64,000 nt of DNA, from positions 1,984,001-2,048,000 of the forward strand of contig NZ_JACTAH010000001.1 in assembly GCF_014489115.1 (NCBI RefSeq), read 5' to 3'. The notes under the pieces were generated by a model. That model ran no database searches, had not been told where the DNA came from, and saw only the letters and a program-made list of their open reading frames with translations. Shown piece by piece: positions 54,865 to 64,000 of the stretch. Made by a program: the position numbers and the translations under genes. Numbering within the stretch: position 1 is the first letter of the stretch; each line of letters opens with the position of its first letter. This DNA comes from Thauera sedimentorum (GTDB lineage: Bacteria; Pseudomonadota; Gammaproteobacteria; Burkholderiales; Rhodocyclaceae).

Positions 54865-54880
54865 TTCAACAACACTTGAA
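54865..54880. promoter_or_regulatory. ArsR1-type operator before arsC2
   Basis: TTCAACAACACTTGAA matches TTCAA-N6-TTGAA perfectly in its arms. It lies 53-68 bases before the arsC2 ATG and downstream of the pst terminator, so it probably controls arsC2 alone. Confidence 0.65.
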
Positions 54881-54889
54881 CAATTACGC

Positions 54890-54919
54890 AAAAGCAAAGG
54901 GCGCCAATGCGCCCTTTGC
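54890..54919 (-). terminator. Rho-independent terminator of the pst operon
   Basis: An 11-bp perfect stem GCAAAGGGCGC (54894-54904) / GCGCCCTTTGC (54909-54919) with loop CAAT is followed on the minus strand by TTTT. It begins 2 bp after the pstB stop. It separates pst from arsC2. Confidence 0.85.
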
Positions 54920-54921
54920 GC

Positions 54922-55749
54922 TCAGCCGAAGCGGCCGGTGATGTAGTCCTCGGTCCGCGTATCGGTCGGGCTGGTGAAGATCTTGGTGGTCTCGTCCACC
55001 TCCACCAGGTTGCCCAGGTGGAAGAAGGCGGTGCGCTTGGAGACGCGCGCGGCCTGCTGCATGTTGTGGGTGACGATGACGATGGTGTAGCTCTCGGCAA
55101 GCTCGGTGATCAGCTGCTCGACCTTGGCCGTGGCGATGGGGTCCAGCGCGGAGCACGGTTCGTCCATCAGGATCACCTCCGGGCTCACCGCGATCGCGCG
55201 CGCGATGCACAGGCGCTGCTGCTGGCCGCCCGACAGGCCGGTGCCCGGCTGGTCCAGGCGGTCCTTCACCTCGTCCCACAGGCCGGCGCGATGCAGGCTG
55301 CGTTCGACGATCTCGTCGAGTTCCGCGCGGCCACTGGCCAGGCCGTGCAGCCGCGGGCCGTAGGCGATGTTCTCGTAGATCGACTTGGGGAAGGGGTTGG
55401 GCTTCTGGAACACCATGCCGACGCGCGCGCGCAGCAGCACCACGTCGAGCGAGCGGTCGTAGATGTCCTCGCCGTCGAGCTCGATGCGCCCGGTCACCCG
55501 GCATCCGTCGATGGTGTCGTTCATGCGGTTCAGGCAGCGCAGGAAGGTGGACTTGCCGCAACCCGAAGGGCCGATGAAGGCGAGCACCTCGTTGGCGTAG
55601 ATGTCGAGGTTCACACCGTGCAGGGCTTCCGACTCGCCATAGAACACCCGCACGTCGCGGGCGGTCATCTTGAGCGCGGTCCGGTCCGCGCCCGCGAGTT
55701 TCTCGGCATTGGCCAGCGTTGCACGCATGACGGTATCTTCCATTTTCAT
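54922..55749 (-). CDS. pstB: Phosphate ABC transporter ATP-binding protein
   Basis: A 275-residue ATPase that powers phosphate import. Walker A is GPSGCGKST, the signature is [14 protein letters not shown], and Walker B is [32 protein letters not shown] and [11 protein letters not shown] are typical of PstB. The ATG at 55749 lies 2 bp after the pstA stop, with AGGTGG upstream; further in-frame starts at 55743 and 55758 are possible. No phoU follows; the operon ends here at a terminator. Confidence 0.95.
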   Translation of the reverse strand: MKMEDTVMRATLANAEKLAGADRTALKMTARDVRVFYGESEALHGVNLDIYANEVLAFIGPSGCGKSTFLRCLNRMNDTIDGCRVTGRIELDGEDIYDRSLDVVLLRARVGMVFQKPNPFPKSIYENIAYGPRLHGLASGRAELDEIVERSLHRAGLWDEVKDRLDQPGTGLSGGQQQRLCIARAIAVSPEVILMDEPCSALDPIATAKVEQLITELAESYTIVIVTHNMQQAARVSKRTAFFHLGNLVEVDETTKIFTSPTDTRTEDYITGRFG

Positions 55750-55751
55750 AC

Positions 55752-57122
55752 TCACCACCTTTTCTCGAATCGTTTGCGCAGCCAGATGGCTAGCGCGTTC
55801 AGGCTGAGCATCAGGGCCAGCAGCACGATGATGGCGGCAGAGGTACGGGCTTCGAAAAAGTTGCGCAGCTCGTTACCCTGCCACAGATAGATCTGCACCG
55901 GTAGCGCGGTGGACTGGTCCAGCGGCGTCGCCGGCACCGAAGCCACGAAGGCGCTCATGCCGATCAGCAGCAGCGGCGCGGTTTCGCCGATGGCCTGGGC
56001 CACGCCGATGATCGCCCCGGTGAGGATGCCCGGCAGAGCCAGCGGCAGCACGTGGTGCAGGATCATCTGCACCTTGGAGGCGCCGATGCCCAGCGCCGCC
56101 TGGCGGATGGACGGCGGGATGGCCTGCAGCGTGGAGCGGGTGGCGATGATCACCGTGGGCAAGGTCATCAGCGAGAGCACCAGACCGCCCACGACGGGGG
56201 CGGACAGCGGCATCTTGAACCAGTTGATGAACACCGCCGCGCCCAGCAGGCCGAAGATGATCGACGGCACCGCCGCCAGGTTGTTGATGTTCACCTCGAT
56301 CAGGTCGGTGAAGCGGTTGCGCGGGGCGAACTCTTCCAGGTAGATCGCGCTCGCCACCCCGACCGGCACCGCCAGCAGGATGACGATGGCCATCATGTAC
56401 ACCGAACCGACGAAGGCGCCCGCCAGGCCGGCCGAAGCCAGCGAGCTGCGCGAATCGGGGTTGCCGAACAAGGCGGTGCTGAACTTCATCTGGATGATGC
56501 CGCGCTCGTGCAGGTCGTCGGCCCAGGCGCGCACGTCTGCGGACAGCTGTTGCTGGCTGTCGGGCAGGCTGCGGTCGATGTTGCCCTTGAGCCACACGTC
56601 CACGTTGGCATCGGCCAGCAGGTCGAGCTTGAGTCGCTGGCCGATGAGGCCGGGGTCGGCCACCACCATGTCGCGCAGCGCGAAGCGCTCCCCGCTGGTG
56701 ACCAGCTGGCGCAGGCGGGCGCGGGTGCGCGCATCCTCGACCTCGGGCAGGTGGGTGGCCAGGGCGTTCTCGATGATGCGGTTCCAGTTCACCATGGTGA
56801 GCTGGGTCTGCCAGGCCATCTCGCGCTCGCGCAACTGGGCGGGCGTCTCGCCCGGCAGGGGCTCGGGGCGCGGATCGACCTTGATCACCTCGGGGTCGAA
56901 ATACACCTCGGTGACCACGGTCGCCTGCCAGAAGGCGGGAAGGCCCTTGCCGAGAATGCTGATGAACAGCAGCGCCACCATGCCCAGGCCGAAGAGCACC
57001 GCCGCCATCCCGGCCGCGCGGAAGCGCCGCTCGGCGCCGTGGCGGCGGGCCAGCGAGCTTTCGACGCGCTTGCGCTGGGCATACGGTTCCTGCCGGCCGG
57101 CAACGGACTTGTCGTTTTCCAT
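55752..57122 (-). CDS. pstA: Phosphate ABC transporter permease PstA (long form)
   Basis: A 456-residue inner-membrane permease. The N-terminal part (one helix followed by about 150 residues with [19 protein letters not shown]) matches the DUF3333 extension of long PstA proteins. The C-terminal ABC permease core has the EAA-type loop [24 protein letters not shown] and [16 protein letters not shown]. The start at ATG 57122 has GGAAAG upstream; a GTG at 57137 would add five residues. Confidence 0.94.
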   Translation of the reverse strand: MENDKSVAGRQEPYAQRKRVESSLARRHGAERRFRAAGMAAVLFGLGMVALLFISILGKGLPAFWQATVVTEVYFDPEVIKVDPRPEPLPGETPAQLREREMAWQTQLTMVNWNRIIENALATHLPEVEDARTRARLRQLVTSGERFALRDMVVADPGLIGQRLKLDLLADANVDVWLKGNIDRSLPDSQQQLSADVRAWADDLHERGIIQMKFSTALFGNPDSRSSLASAGLAGAFVGSVYMMAIVILLAVPVGVASAIYLEEFAPRNRFTDLIEVNINNLAAVPSIIFGLLGAAVFINWFKMPLSAPVVGGLVLSLMTLPTVIIATRSTLQAIPPSIRQAALGIGASKVQMILHHVLPLALPGILTGAIIGVAQAIGETAPLLLIGMSAFVASVPATPLDQSTALPVQIYLWQGNELRNFFEARTSAAIIVLLALMLSLNALAIWLRKRFEKRW

Positions 57123-57140
57123 AGCTTTGCTTTCCACGGC

Positions 57141-58517
57141 TTACTCGTACTGTTCGCGGTACTTGCGCACGATGTAGAGCGCAACGACGTTCAGCGACAG
57201 GGTGATCACGAACAGCGTCAGACCCAGCGCAAAGGCCACCAGCGACTGCGGACTGGCGAAGTCGGTATCGCCGGTGAGCTGGTTCACGATGGTCACGGTG
57301 ACGGTCGACACCGCCTCGAACGGGTTGGCGTGCAGCACCGGGCTGTTGCCCGCGGCCAGCACCACGATCATGGTCTCGCCGATGGCCCGGCTCGCCGCCA
57401 GCAGGAAGGCGCCGACGATGCCAGGCAGCGCCGCCGGCAGCACCACCTTGCGGATGGTCTCCGACTTGGTCGCCCCCAGGCCGAGCGAGCCGTCGCGCAT
57501 CGTCTTGGGCACCTGGGTGATGATGTCGTCGGACAGCGAGGACACGAAGGGGATGATCATGATCCCCATCACCACGCCGGCGGTCAGCGCGCTGGTGGCG
57601 CGGATGTCGATGCCGACCGCCTGCCCCGCGCCGAAGAAGAAGGGACCGACGACCACCAGGGCGAAGAAGCCATACACGATGGTCGGCACGCCGGCCAGCA
57701 CCTCGATCACCGGCTTGGCCACCGCGCGCAGCCAGGCAGGCGCGTACTCGGCCATGTACACCGCGGTCATCAGGCCCGCCGGCACGGCCACCAGCAGCGC
57801 GATGAAGCTGACCATCAGCGTGCCCCACAGCAACGGCAGCAGGCCGAAGTCGCCCTGGCCACCGGTGCCGGTGGTGGAGAAGCGCGGATTCCACACGGTG
57901 CCGAAGAAGAAGTCCGCCGGATTGACGAAGCGGAAGAAATGCAGGGCCTCGCCGACCATGGACAGCACGATGCCCACGGTGGTCAGGATGGCGATGGTCG
58001 AGCACACCACCAGCAGCACGCGGAACACCGTCTCGACCTGATTACGCGCGCGCAGCTTCGGGCTGATGCGGCGCAGGGTGTATACCAGGCCAGCAAGGCC
58101 CAGCGCCGCCATCGAGGCAATCATCGCCAGACGACCGGTATCCTGCAGGCTGCGCATGCGCTCGGCGGCGGCCAGTTCATAGGCTTCCGGCTCGCCGGCG
58201 ACCCCGAAGCCCGAGGCGATCTGCTGGATGCGACGCATCAGCACGTCGAGCTCTGCGCCCTGCAGCCCGGCCAGATGGGCCGGCAGCTGATCGAGCACCG
58301 CCGAACGGATGATGCTCGGCTCGAACAGGCTCCAGAGCAGGAATACCGCCAACGCCGGCAGACCGCACCACAAGGCCACCAGCAGTCCGTAGTAGCCCGG
58401 CCGCGAATGCATGCGCACCTGGCTTGCGCCTGCCACCGACCGGCTGCGCGACAGGCCGAACTGATAGGCCATCGCCATCAGCATCAGCAGCACGCAGATC
58501 AGTACCCAGTTATTCAT
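57141..58517 (-). CDS. pstC: Phosphate ABC transporter permease PstC (long form)
   Basis: A 458-residue permease. It has an N-terminal extension with two helices and a periplasmic stretch (residues about 1-160). The core EAA loop is KTMRDGSLGLGATKSETIRKVVLPAALPGIVG, followed by AASRAIGETMIVVLAAG. VLAGVPTIVYGFFALV is a PstC hallmark. ATG 58517 has GGAG upstream. pstA follows after 18 bp. Long PstC and PstA occur together, as here. Confidence 0.94.
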   Translation of the reverse strand: MNNWVLICVLLMLMAMAYQFGLSRSRSVAGASQVRMHSRPGYYGLLVALWCGLPALAVFLLWSLFEPSIIRSAVLDQLPAHLAGLQGAELDVLMRRIQQIASGFGVAGEPEAYELAAAERMRSLQDTGRLAMIASMAALGLAGLVYTLRRISPKLRARNQVETVFRVLLVVCSTIAILTTVGIVLSMVGEALHFFRFVNPADFFFGTVWNPRFSTTGTGGQGDFGLLPLLWGTLMVSFIALLVAVPAGLMTAVYMAEYAPAWLRAVAKPVIEVLAGVPTIVYGFFALVVVGPFFFGAGQAVGIDIRATSALTAGVVMGIMIIPFVSSLSDDIITQVPKTMRDGSLGLGATKSETIRKVVLPAALPGIVGAFLLAASRAIGETMIVVLAAGNSPVLHANPFEAVSTVTVTIVNQLTGDTDFASPQSLVAFALGLTLFVITLSLNVVALYIVRKYREQYE

Positions 58518-58637
58518 TTCGACTCCGCTGTGGGCATTCGGCAATCACCCCGAACCGCATCGGGGGCGAGTTCGGGGCGATTGTTGCAGCTTGCTGCGCG
58601 AGCGGCCGGCGCAGCCGGCCACCCGCGCGACCAGCGC

Positions 58638-59663
58638 TTACTTGACGGTCTTGCCGCTGCGCACGTTGGCGAGGATCTTTGCACGCTCGTCGTCGGACAG
58701 CGGGATCAGGCCGGCCGCCTCAAGCGGGCTGCCGAAACCGGACACCGCATCGCTCAGGAAGTACTCGGCGTACTCCTTGAGGCCCGGGATCACGCCGACG
58801 TGCTCACCCTTGATGTAGAAGAACAGCGGACGGGAGACCGGATACTCGCCGGAGCCGATGGTCTTGAGGCTGGGCGTCACGCCATTGACGGTCGCCACCT
58901 TGAGGCGGTCGCGGTTCTGGTCGTAGAAGCTCAGGCCGAACACGCCGACCGCATCGCCCTGGGCCTGCAGGCGGGCCAGCGTCTCGGTGTAGTCACCGGC
59001 GATCTCGATCACGCGGCCATCCTGGCGCAGGTTGTTGCACGCCTTCTTCTTGGCGTCCTTGTCCATCGCCTTGACCTCGGCAAAGGTCTCGCAGCCGGCG
59101 TGGGTGACCTTCTCCTCGAACACCTCACGGGTACCGTGGTTGGAAGCCGGGATCACCAGCACGATCTCCTGGTCCGGCAGCGACTTGTCGATCTGCGACC
59201 AGCGGGTGTAGGGGTTGTTCACCATCTTGCCGTCCTGCGGCACCTGGGCGGCGGCGGCCAGGAAGACGTGCTTGGGCTGGAGCGCGAAGCTGCCCTTGTC
59301 GGCACGCGAGGCGAACACGATGCCGTCGTAGCCGATCTGCACTTCGATGATCTTGTTCACGCCGGCCTTGGCGCAGGCCTCGACTTCGGAGGACTTGATC
59401 GCGCGGGAGGCGTTGGCGATGTCGATGGTGTTGGCGCCGACGCCCTGGCAGAACTGGCGCAGGCCGCCGGACGAACCGCCGGAGCCGACCACCGGGGTCT
59501 TGAACTGCGGGAAGGCGTTACCGAACTCCTCGGCGACGATGCTGGCAAACGGCAGCACGGTCGACGAACCGGCGATCTGCAGGTTGTCGCGCGCCATGGC
59601 CGGGGCGGCAAAGGAGGCGCTGAGGGCAACAACGGCGGTCGCGATGAAGCTCTTCTTGAACAT
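58638..59663 (-). CDS. pstS: Phosphate-binding periplasmic protein PstS
   Basis: A 341-residue solute-binding protein. A signal peptide ends at APAMA (about residue 24). Phosphate contacts are expected in AGSSTVLPFA and GSGGSSGGLRQF, then IANASRAIKSSE. The C-terminus ends SDDERAKILANVRSGKTVK. It captures phosphate for PstCAB and normally also binds arsenate weakly. ATG 59663 (MFKKSF) is the signal-peptide start. It lies 120 bp upstream of pstC. Confidence 0.95.
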   Translation of the reverse strand: MFKKSFIATAVVALSASFAAPAMARDNLQIAGSSTVLPFASIVAEEFGNAFPQFKTPVVGSGGSSGGLRQFCQGVGANTIDIANASRAIKSSEVEACAKAGVNKIIEVQIGYDGIVFASRADKGSFALQPKHVFLAAAAQVPQDGKMVNNPYTRWSQIDKSLPDQEIVLVIPASNHGTREVFEEKVTHAGCETFAEVKAMDKDAKKKACNNLRQDGRVIEIAGDYTETLARLQAQGDAVGVFGLSFYDQNRDRLKVATVNGVTPSLKTIGSGEYPVSRPLFFYIKGEHVGVIPGLKEYAEYFLSDAVSGFGSPLEAAGLIPLSDDERAKILANVRSGKTVK

Positions 59664-59772
59664 GTACGGATTCTCCAGTCTCGTGAATTCAGCTTTCCCG
59701 GTTTCGGGTGAGCTCCCGCCGTGACGGGAACGAAACGGATTATCCGCAGCGATGATGACAGTTCTGTTAAAC

Positions 59773-59802
59773 GTCACGAAACATGTCACGACGCCCTGTC
59801 AC
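59773..59802 (-). promoter_or_regulatory. Possible degenerate Pho box upstream of pstS
   Basis: Three GTCAC repeats on the plus strand (59773, 59785 and 59798; GTGAC on the minus strand) lie 110-140 bases before the pstS ATG. PhoB sites are TGTCA-type repeats every 11 bp; here the spacing is 12 and 13, so the match is weak. pstS is usually PhoB-controlled. Confidence 0.3.
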
Positions 59803-59827
59803 AATCCCCTGCCCTGAACGCCCCGGG

Positions 59828-59845
59828 GCGCCGCCACTGCGGCGC
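59828..59845 (-). terminator. Hairpin after glmM
   Basis: GCGCCGC (59828-59834) / GCGGCGC (59839-59845) around CACT, 18 bp past the glmM stop on the minus strand. No T-tract follows, so it is a weak candidate. Confidence 0.35.
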
Positions 59846-59862
59846 ATCCACGGGCTGAGGAA

Positions 59863-61215
59863 CTACTCCACCGACTCGCGCACCGCGCCGGCGATCGCAT
59901 TCGCCAGGCGCTCGACCTGCTCGCCGTCACGGCCCTCCACCATCACGCGCAGCAGCGGCTCGGTACCCGAAGGGCGCAGCAGCACCCGGCCACCATCGCC
60001 CAGTTCGGCCTCCGCAGCCTGGCGCGCGGCGGCGATGCCGCGATCGGCCTGCCAGTCGAAGCCGGCCGGCAGGCGCACGTTGATCAGCCGCTGGGGGTAG
60101 AACACCAGGTCCGCGCAGGCTTCGGCCAGCGTGCAGCCCCGCTGGCGAAGGGCGGCCAGCACCTGCAGCGCGGAGACGATGCCGTCGCCGGTGGTGTGGC
60201 GGTCCAGGCAGATGATGTGGCCGGAGTTCTCGCCGCCCAGCTTCCAGCCGCGCTCGTGCAGTTGCTCCAGCACGTAGCGGTCGCCCACCTTGGCGCGCGC
60301 GAAGGGCACGCCGAGCCGGCCCACCGCATGTTCGAAGCCCAGGTTGCTCATCAGCGTGCCGACCACGCCGTCCAGCCGGCCTTCCGCGTGGCGCGCGCCG
60401 GCGATCACGTAGATCAGCTTGTCACCGTCGTAGATCTCGCCATTGCGGTCCACCATGATCAGGCGGTCGCCGTCGCCGTCCAGCGCGATCCCCAGGTCGG
60501 CGTTCTCCGCCAGCACGGTCTTGCGCAGGTTCTCCGGACGCGTGGCGCCGACGCCGTCGTTGATGTTCAGCCCGTTGGGTTCCACGCCTACCGGCAGCAC
60601 CTCGGCGCCCAGCTCGTGAAACACCGCCGGCGCGATGTGATAGGCCGCGCCGTGCGCGCAGTCCAGCGCGATGCGCAGGCCGCGCAGGTCCAGCTCGTTG
60701 GGGAAGGTGCTCTTGCAGAACTCGATATAGCGCCCGGCCGCGTCGTCGATGCGACGGGCCTTGCCCAGGCGCGCCGAATCCGCGCAACCCATGGGCTGCT
60801 CCAGGCGCGCCTCGATCTCCGCTTCGACCGCGTCCGGCAGCTTGGCGCCGCCGGCCGAGAAGAACTTGATGCCGTTGTCGAAATACGGGTTGTGCGAGGC
60901 GGAGATCACCACCCCGGCCTGCAGGCGCAGCGCGCGGGTGAGATAGGCCACCGCCGGCGTGGGCACCGGGCCGGCCAGCATGACGTCGACGCCGGCCGCG
61001 GCGAAGCCTGCCTCGAGCGCGGCTTCCAGCATGTAGCCGGAGATGCGTGTGTCCTTGCCGATCAGCACCGCCGGATGCTCACCGTGGGGCAGATGCTCGC
61101 GCGCCACCAGGGTGACGCCGGCCGCATAGCCCAGGCGCATGACGAAATCGGGCGTGATCGGCGTCTCCCCTACCCGGCCGCGCACCCCGTCGGTGCCGAA
61201 ATACTTGCGTCCCAT
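59863..61215 (-). CDS. glmM: Phosphoglucosamine mutase
   Basis: A 450-residue enzyme converting glucosamine-6-phosphate to glucosamine-1-phosphate for cell-wall precursor synthesis. The start is [14 protein letters not shown]. The phospho-serine is S107 in [15 protein letters not shown]. The metal site is [13 protein letters not shown], and the phosphate loop is [18 protein letters not shown] 61215 ([10 protein letters not shown]) is the family start, although the frame is open further upstream. It is 173 bp after folP, with a REP-like repeat between. Confidence 0.96.
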   Translation of the reverse strand: MGRKYFGTDGVRGRVGETPITPDFVMRLGYAAGVTLVAREHLPHGEHPAVLIGKDTRISGYMLEAALEAGFAAAGVDVMLAGPVPTPAVAYLTRALRLQAGVVISASHNPYFDNGIKFFSAGGAKLPDAVEAEIEARLEQPMGCADSARLGKARRIDDAAGRYIEFCKSTFPNELDLRGLRIALDCAHGAAYHIAPAVFHELGAEVLPVGVEPNGLNINDGVGATRPENLRKTVLAENADLGIALDGDGDRLIMVDRNGEIYDGDKLIYVIAGARHAEGRLDGVVGTLMSNLGFEHAVGRLGVPFARAKVGDRYVLEQLHERGWKLGGENSGHIICLDRHTTGDGIVSALQVLAALRQRGCTLAEACADLVFYPQRLINVRLPAGFDWQADRGIAAARQAAEAELGDGGRVLLRPSGTEPLLRVMVEGRDGEQVERLANAIAGAVRESVE

Positions 61216-61305
61216 CCTGACTCCAGTGCGAATCGCTGCAAAGCCGGAATTATGGCAGCAAGCTGGGGCGGCATGGCGCCGCCCCTCGACATCTGACGTG
61301 TGGTG

Positions 61306-61370
61306 GCGGCCTTGGCCGTAATACGGCCTGTGGACGAACAGCCACCGCATCGCGGCCAAGGCCGCTCCTA
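61306..61370. repeat. REP-like extragenic inverted repeat
   Basis: GCGGCCTTGGCCG (61306-61318) and its complement inside CGCGGCCAAGGCCGCTCCTA (61351-61370) form an imperfect inverted pair. The right arm is identical over about 20 bases to that of the element at 11815-11836. It lies between folP and glmM. Confidence 0.7.
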
Positions 61371-61388
61371 CCGGGGAGCGGTGCAGGT

Positions 61389-62219
61389 TCAGGCGGCCAA
61401 TTGCACCGCTTCCAGCACCTTGAGCGCATCCACGGTATCGGCCACGTCGTGCACCCGCACGATGCGCGCGCCCTTCTGCACCGCAAGCAGTGCCGCGGCC
61501 ACACTAGCCCCAAGCCGCTGGTCCACCGGCCTGCCGGTGATGGCACCGAGCATGGACTTGCGCGACACCCCGGCCAGCACCGGCAGGCCGGCGGACCCGA
61601 GCCGGTCCATGTGGGCGAACAGCGTGAGATTGTGAGCCAGGGTCTTGCCGAAACCGAAGCCGGGATCGAGCACGATGCGCTCGCGGGCCACGCCGGCGGC
61701 GCACAGGATCGCCACCCGTTCGTCGAGGAATGCGGCCACCTCGCCCACCACGTCACGGTACTGCGGATCGGCCTGCATGGTGCGCGGTTCGCCCTGCATG
61801 TGCATCACGCACAGCGCGGTATCGCCATCGCGCACCGCCTCCACCGCACCGGGGGCGCGGAAGCCATTGACGTCGTTGATGAGGTCCGCGCCCGCCTCCA
61901 GGGCGGCACGCATCACCGCGGGCTTCAAGGTATCGACCGAGATCGGCACGCGCCAATCGGCCAGCGCGCGCACCACCGGCACGATGCGGGCGATCTCCAC
62001 CGCCTCGGGCACCGGGTCCGAGCCCGGACGGGTGGACTCCGCGCCCAGGTCCAGAATGTCGGCGCCCGCCTCGAGCGCCGCTTCCGCGCGTGCCAGCGCG
62101 GCGGCCAGGTCGCTGCCCACCCCGTCGCCGGAGAACGAATCCGGGGTGAGATTGACGATGGCCATCACCCGCGGGCGGGACAGGTCCAGCTGGAAACGGC
62201 CGCAGCGCAGCAGGCTCAT
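61389..62219 (-). CDS. folP: Dihydropteroate synthase
   Basis: A 276-residue folate-pathway TIM barrel that joins pterin pyrophosphate and p-aminobenzoate; it is the sulfonamide target. Motifs are [67 protein letters not shown] and RVHDV. ATG 62219 follows the ftsH stop by 67 bp. The ftsH-folP-glmM order is a common conserved block. Confidence 0.96.
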   Translation of the reverse strand: MSLLRCGRFQLDLSRPRVMAIVNLTPDSFSGDGVGSDLAAALARAEAALEAGADILDLGAESTRPGSDPVPEAVEIARIVPVVRALADWRVPISVDTLKPAVMRAALEAGADLINDVNGFRAPGAVEAVRDGDTALCVMHMQGEPRTMQADPQYRDVVGEVAAFLDERVAILCAAGVARERIVLDPGFGFGKTLAHNLTLFAHMDRLGSAGLPVLAGVSRKSMLGAITGRPVDQRLGASVAAALLAVQKGARIVRVHDVADTVDALKVLEAVQLAA

Positions 62220-62240
62220 CTTGGCTCCTTGGAATGCAAA

Positions 62241-62262
62241 CGGGCCGGCAAAGGCCGGCCCG
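62241..62262 (-). terminator. Hairpin between ftsH and folP
   Basis: CGGGCCGGC (62241-62249) / GCCGGCCCG (62254-62262) around AAAG form a 9-bp stem, followed on the minus strand by TTTGC. It may partly terminate ftsH transcripts, with read-through to folP. Confidence 0.5.
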
Positions 62263-62286
62263 CGGGTCGATGCAGTGAGATCGGGA

Positions 62287-64000
<1,714 letters not shown>

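Noticed and set aside
56052..59711. A 1219-codon open frame on the plus strand opposite pstA-pstC-pstS
   Set aside because: The real genes are on the minus strand with full motifs; this frame has the composition of a GC-rich shadow and no domain.

Overview
The window is GC-rich, densely packed bacterial chromosome. It looks like a betaproteobacterium, most likely of the Rhodocyclales (Thauera/Azoarcus type). The basis is a tpiA-secG-tRNA-Leu-nuoA-N block followed by a DUF2818 gene, a soluble NAD-reducing hydrogenase, and the family-level look of the proteins. This placement is inference. No phage, insertion sequence, CRISPR array or rRNA was seen.

Layout. 1-3258 (+) is an alanine catabolism operon: dadA (3' end only), ridA, an AGCS Na+/alanine symporter and alanine racemase. 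3290-8192 (mostly -) holds htpG with a sigma-32 type promoter, a methyl-accepting chemotaxis protein with a sigma-28 type promoter, a TfoX-N protein (+) and greB. 8372-14702 holds mostly housekeeping genes: a YdcH-like protein, metY, an alpha/beta hydrolase, a DUF2189 membrane protein, an EEP nuclease, a CDF metal exporter and an HDOD protein. 14696-19712 (-) is hoxFUYHW, a bidirectional NAD-linked [NiFe]-hydrogenase. Across an AT-rich 353-bp gap it faces a class II (B12-dependent) ribonucleotide reductase. 23035-39677 (-) is a methyltransferase, HIT and Nudix genes, DUF2818 and a complete 14-gene nuo operon (respiratory complex I). tRNA-Leu(GAG), secG and tpiA lie upstream of it.

41946-54812 is an arsenic-resistance region. 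One set is arsR1-arsC1-arsD-arsA, then acr3, and at the far end arsC2. A second set is arsR2, a flavin monooxygenase with a cysteine-pair tail, and an MFS exporter. Interspersed are a two-repeat protein, an atypical metallo-beta-lactamase-fold protein, a DUF2789 protein, a small membrane protein with a diguanylate cyclase, and a methyltransferase. Candidate operators of the form TTCA-N8-TGAA precede arsR1, acr3 (one mismatch) and arsC2. Sites of the form TTCG-N8-CGAA precede arsR2 and the monooxygenase. This suggests two ArsR circuits with the same geometry but different half-sites.

54890-64000 (-) is pstSCAB (high-affinity phosphate uptake, also the usual entry route for arsenate), then glmM, folP and ftsH. 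The ftsH gene runs off the right edge.

How it works together: electrons from H2 (Hox) and from catabolism of substrates such as D-alanine can feed NADH or quinone pools used by complex I. Pst brings in phosphate and, unavoidably, arsenate. ArsC1/ArsC2 reduce arsenate to arsenite, ArsD hands it to ArsA, and Acr3 exports it. The monooxygenase/MFS pair probably handles another, possibly organic, arsenic species. That last point is inferred from context only.
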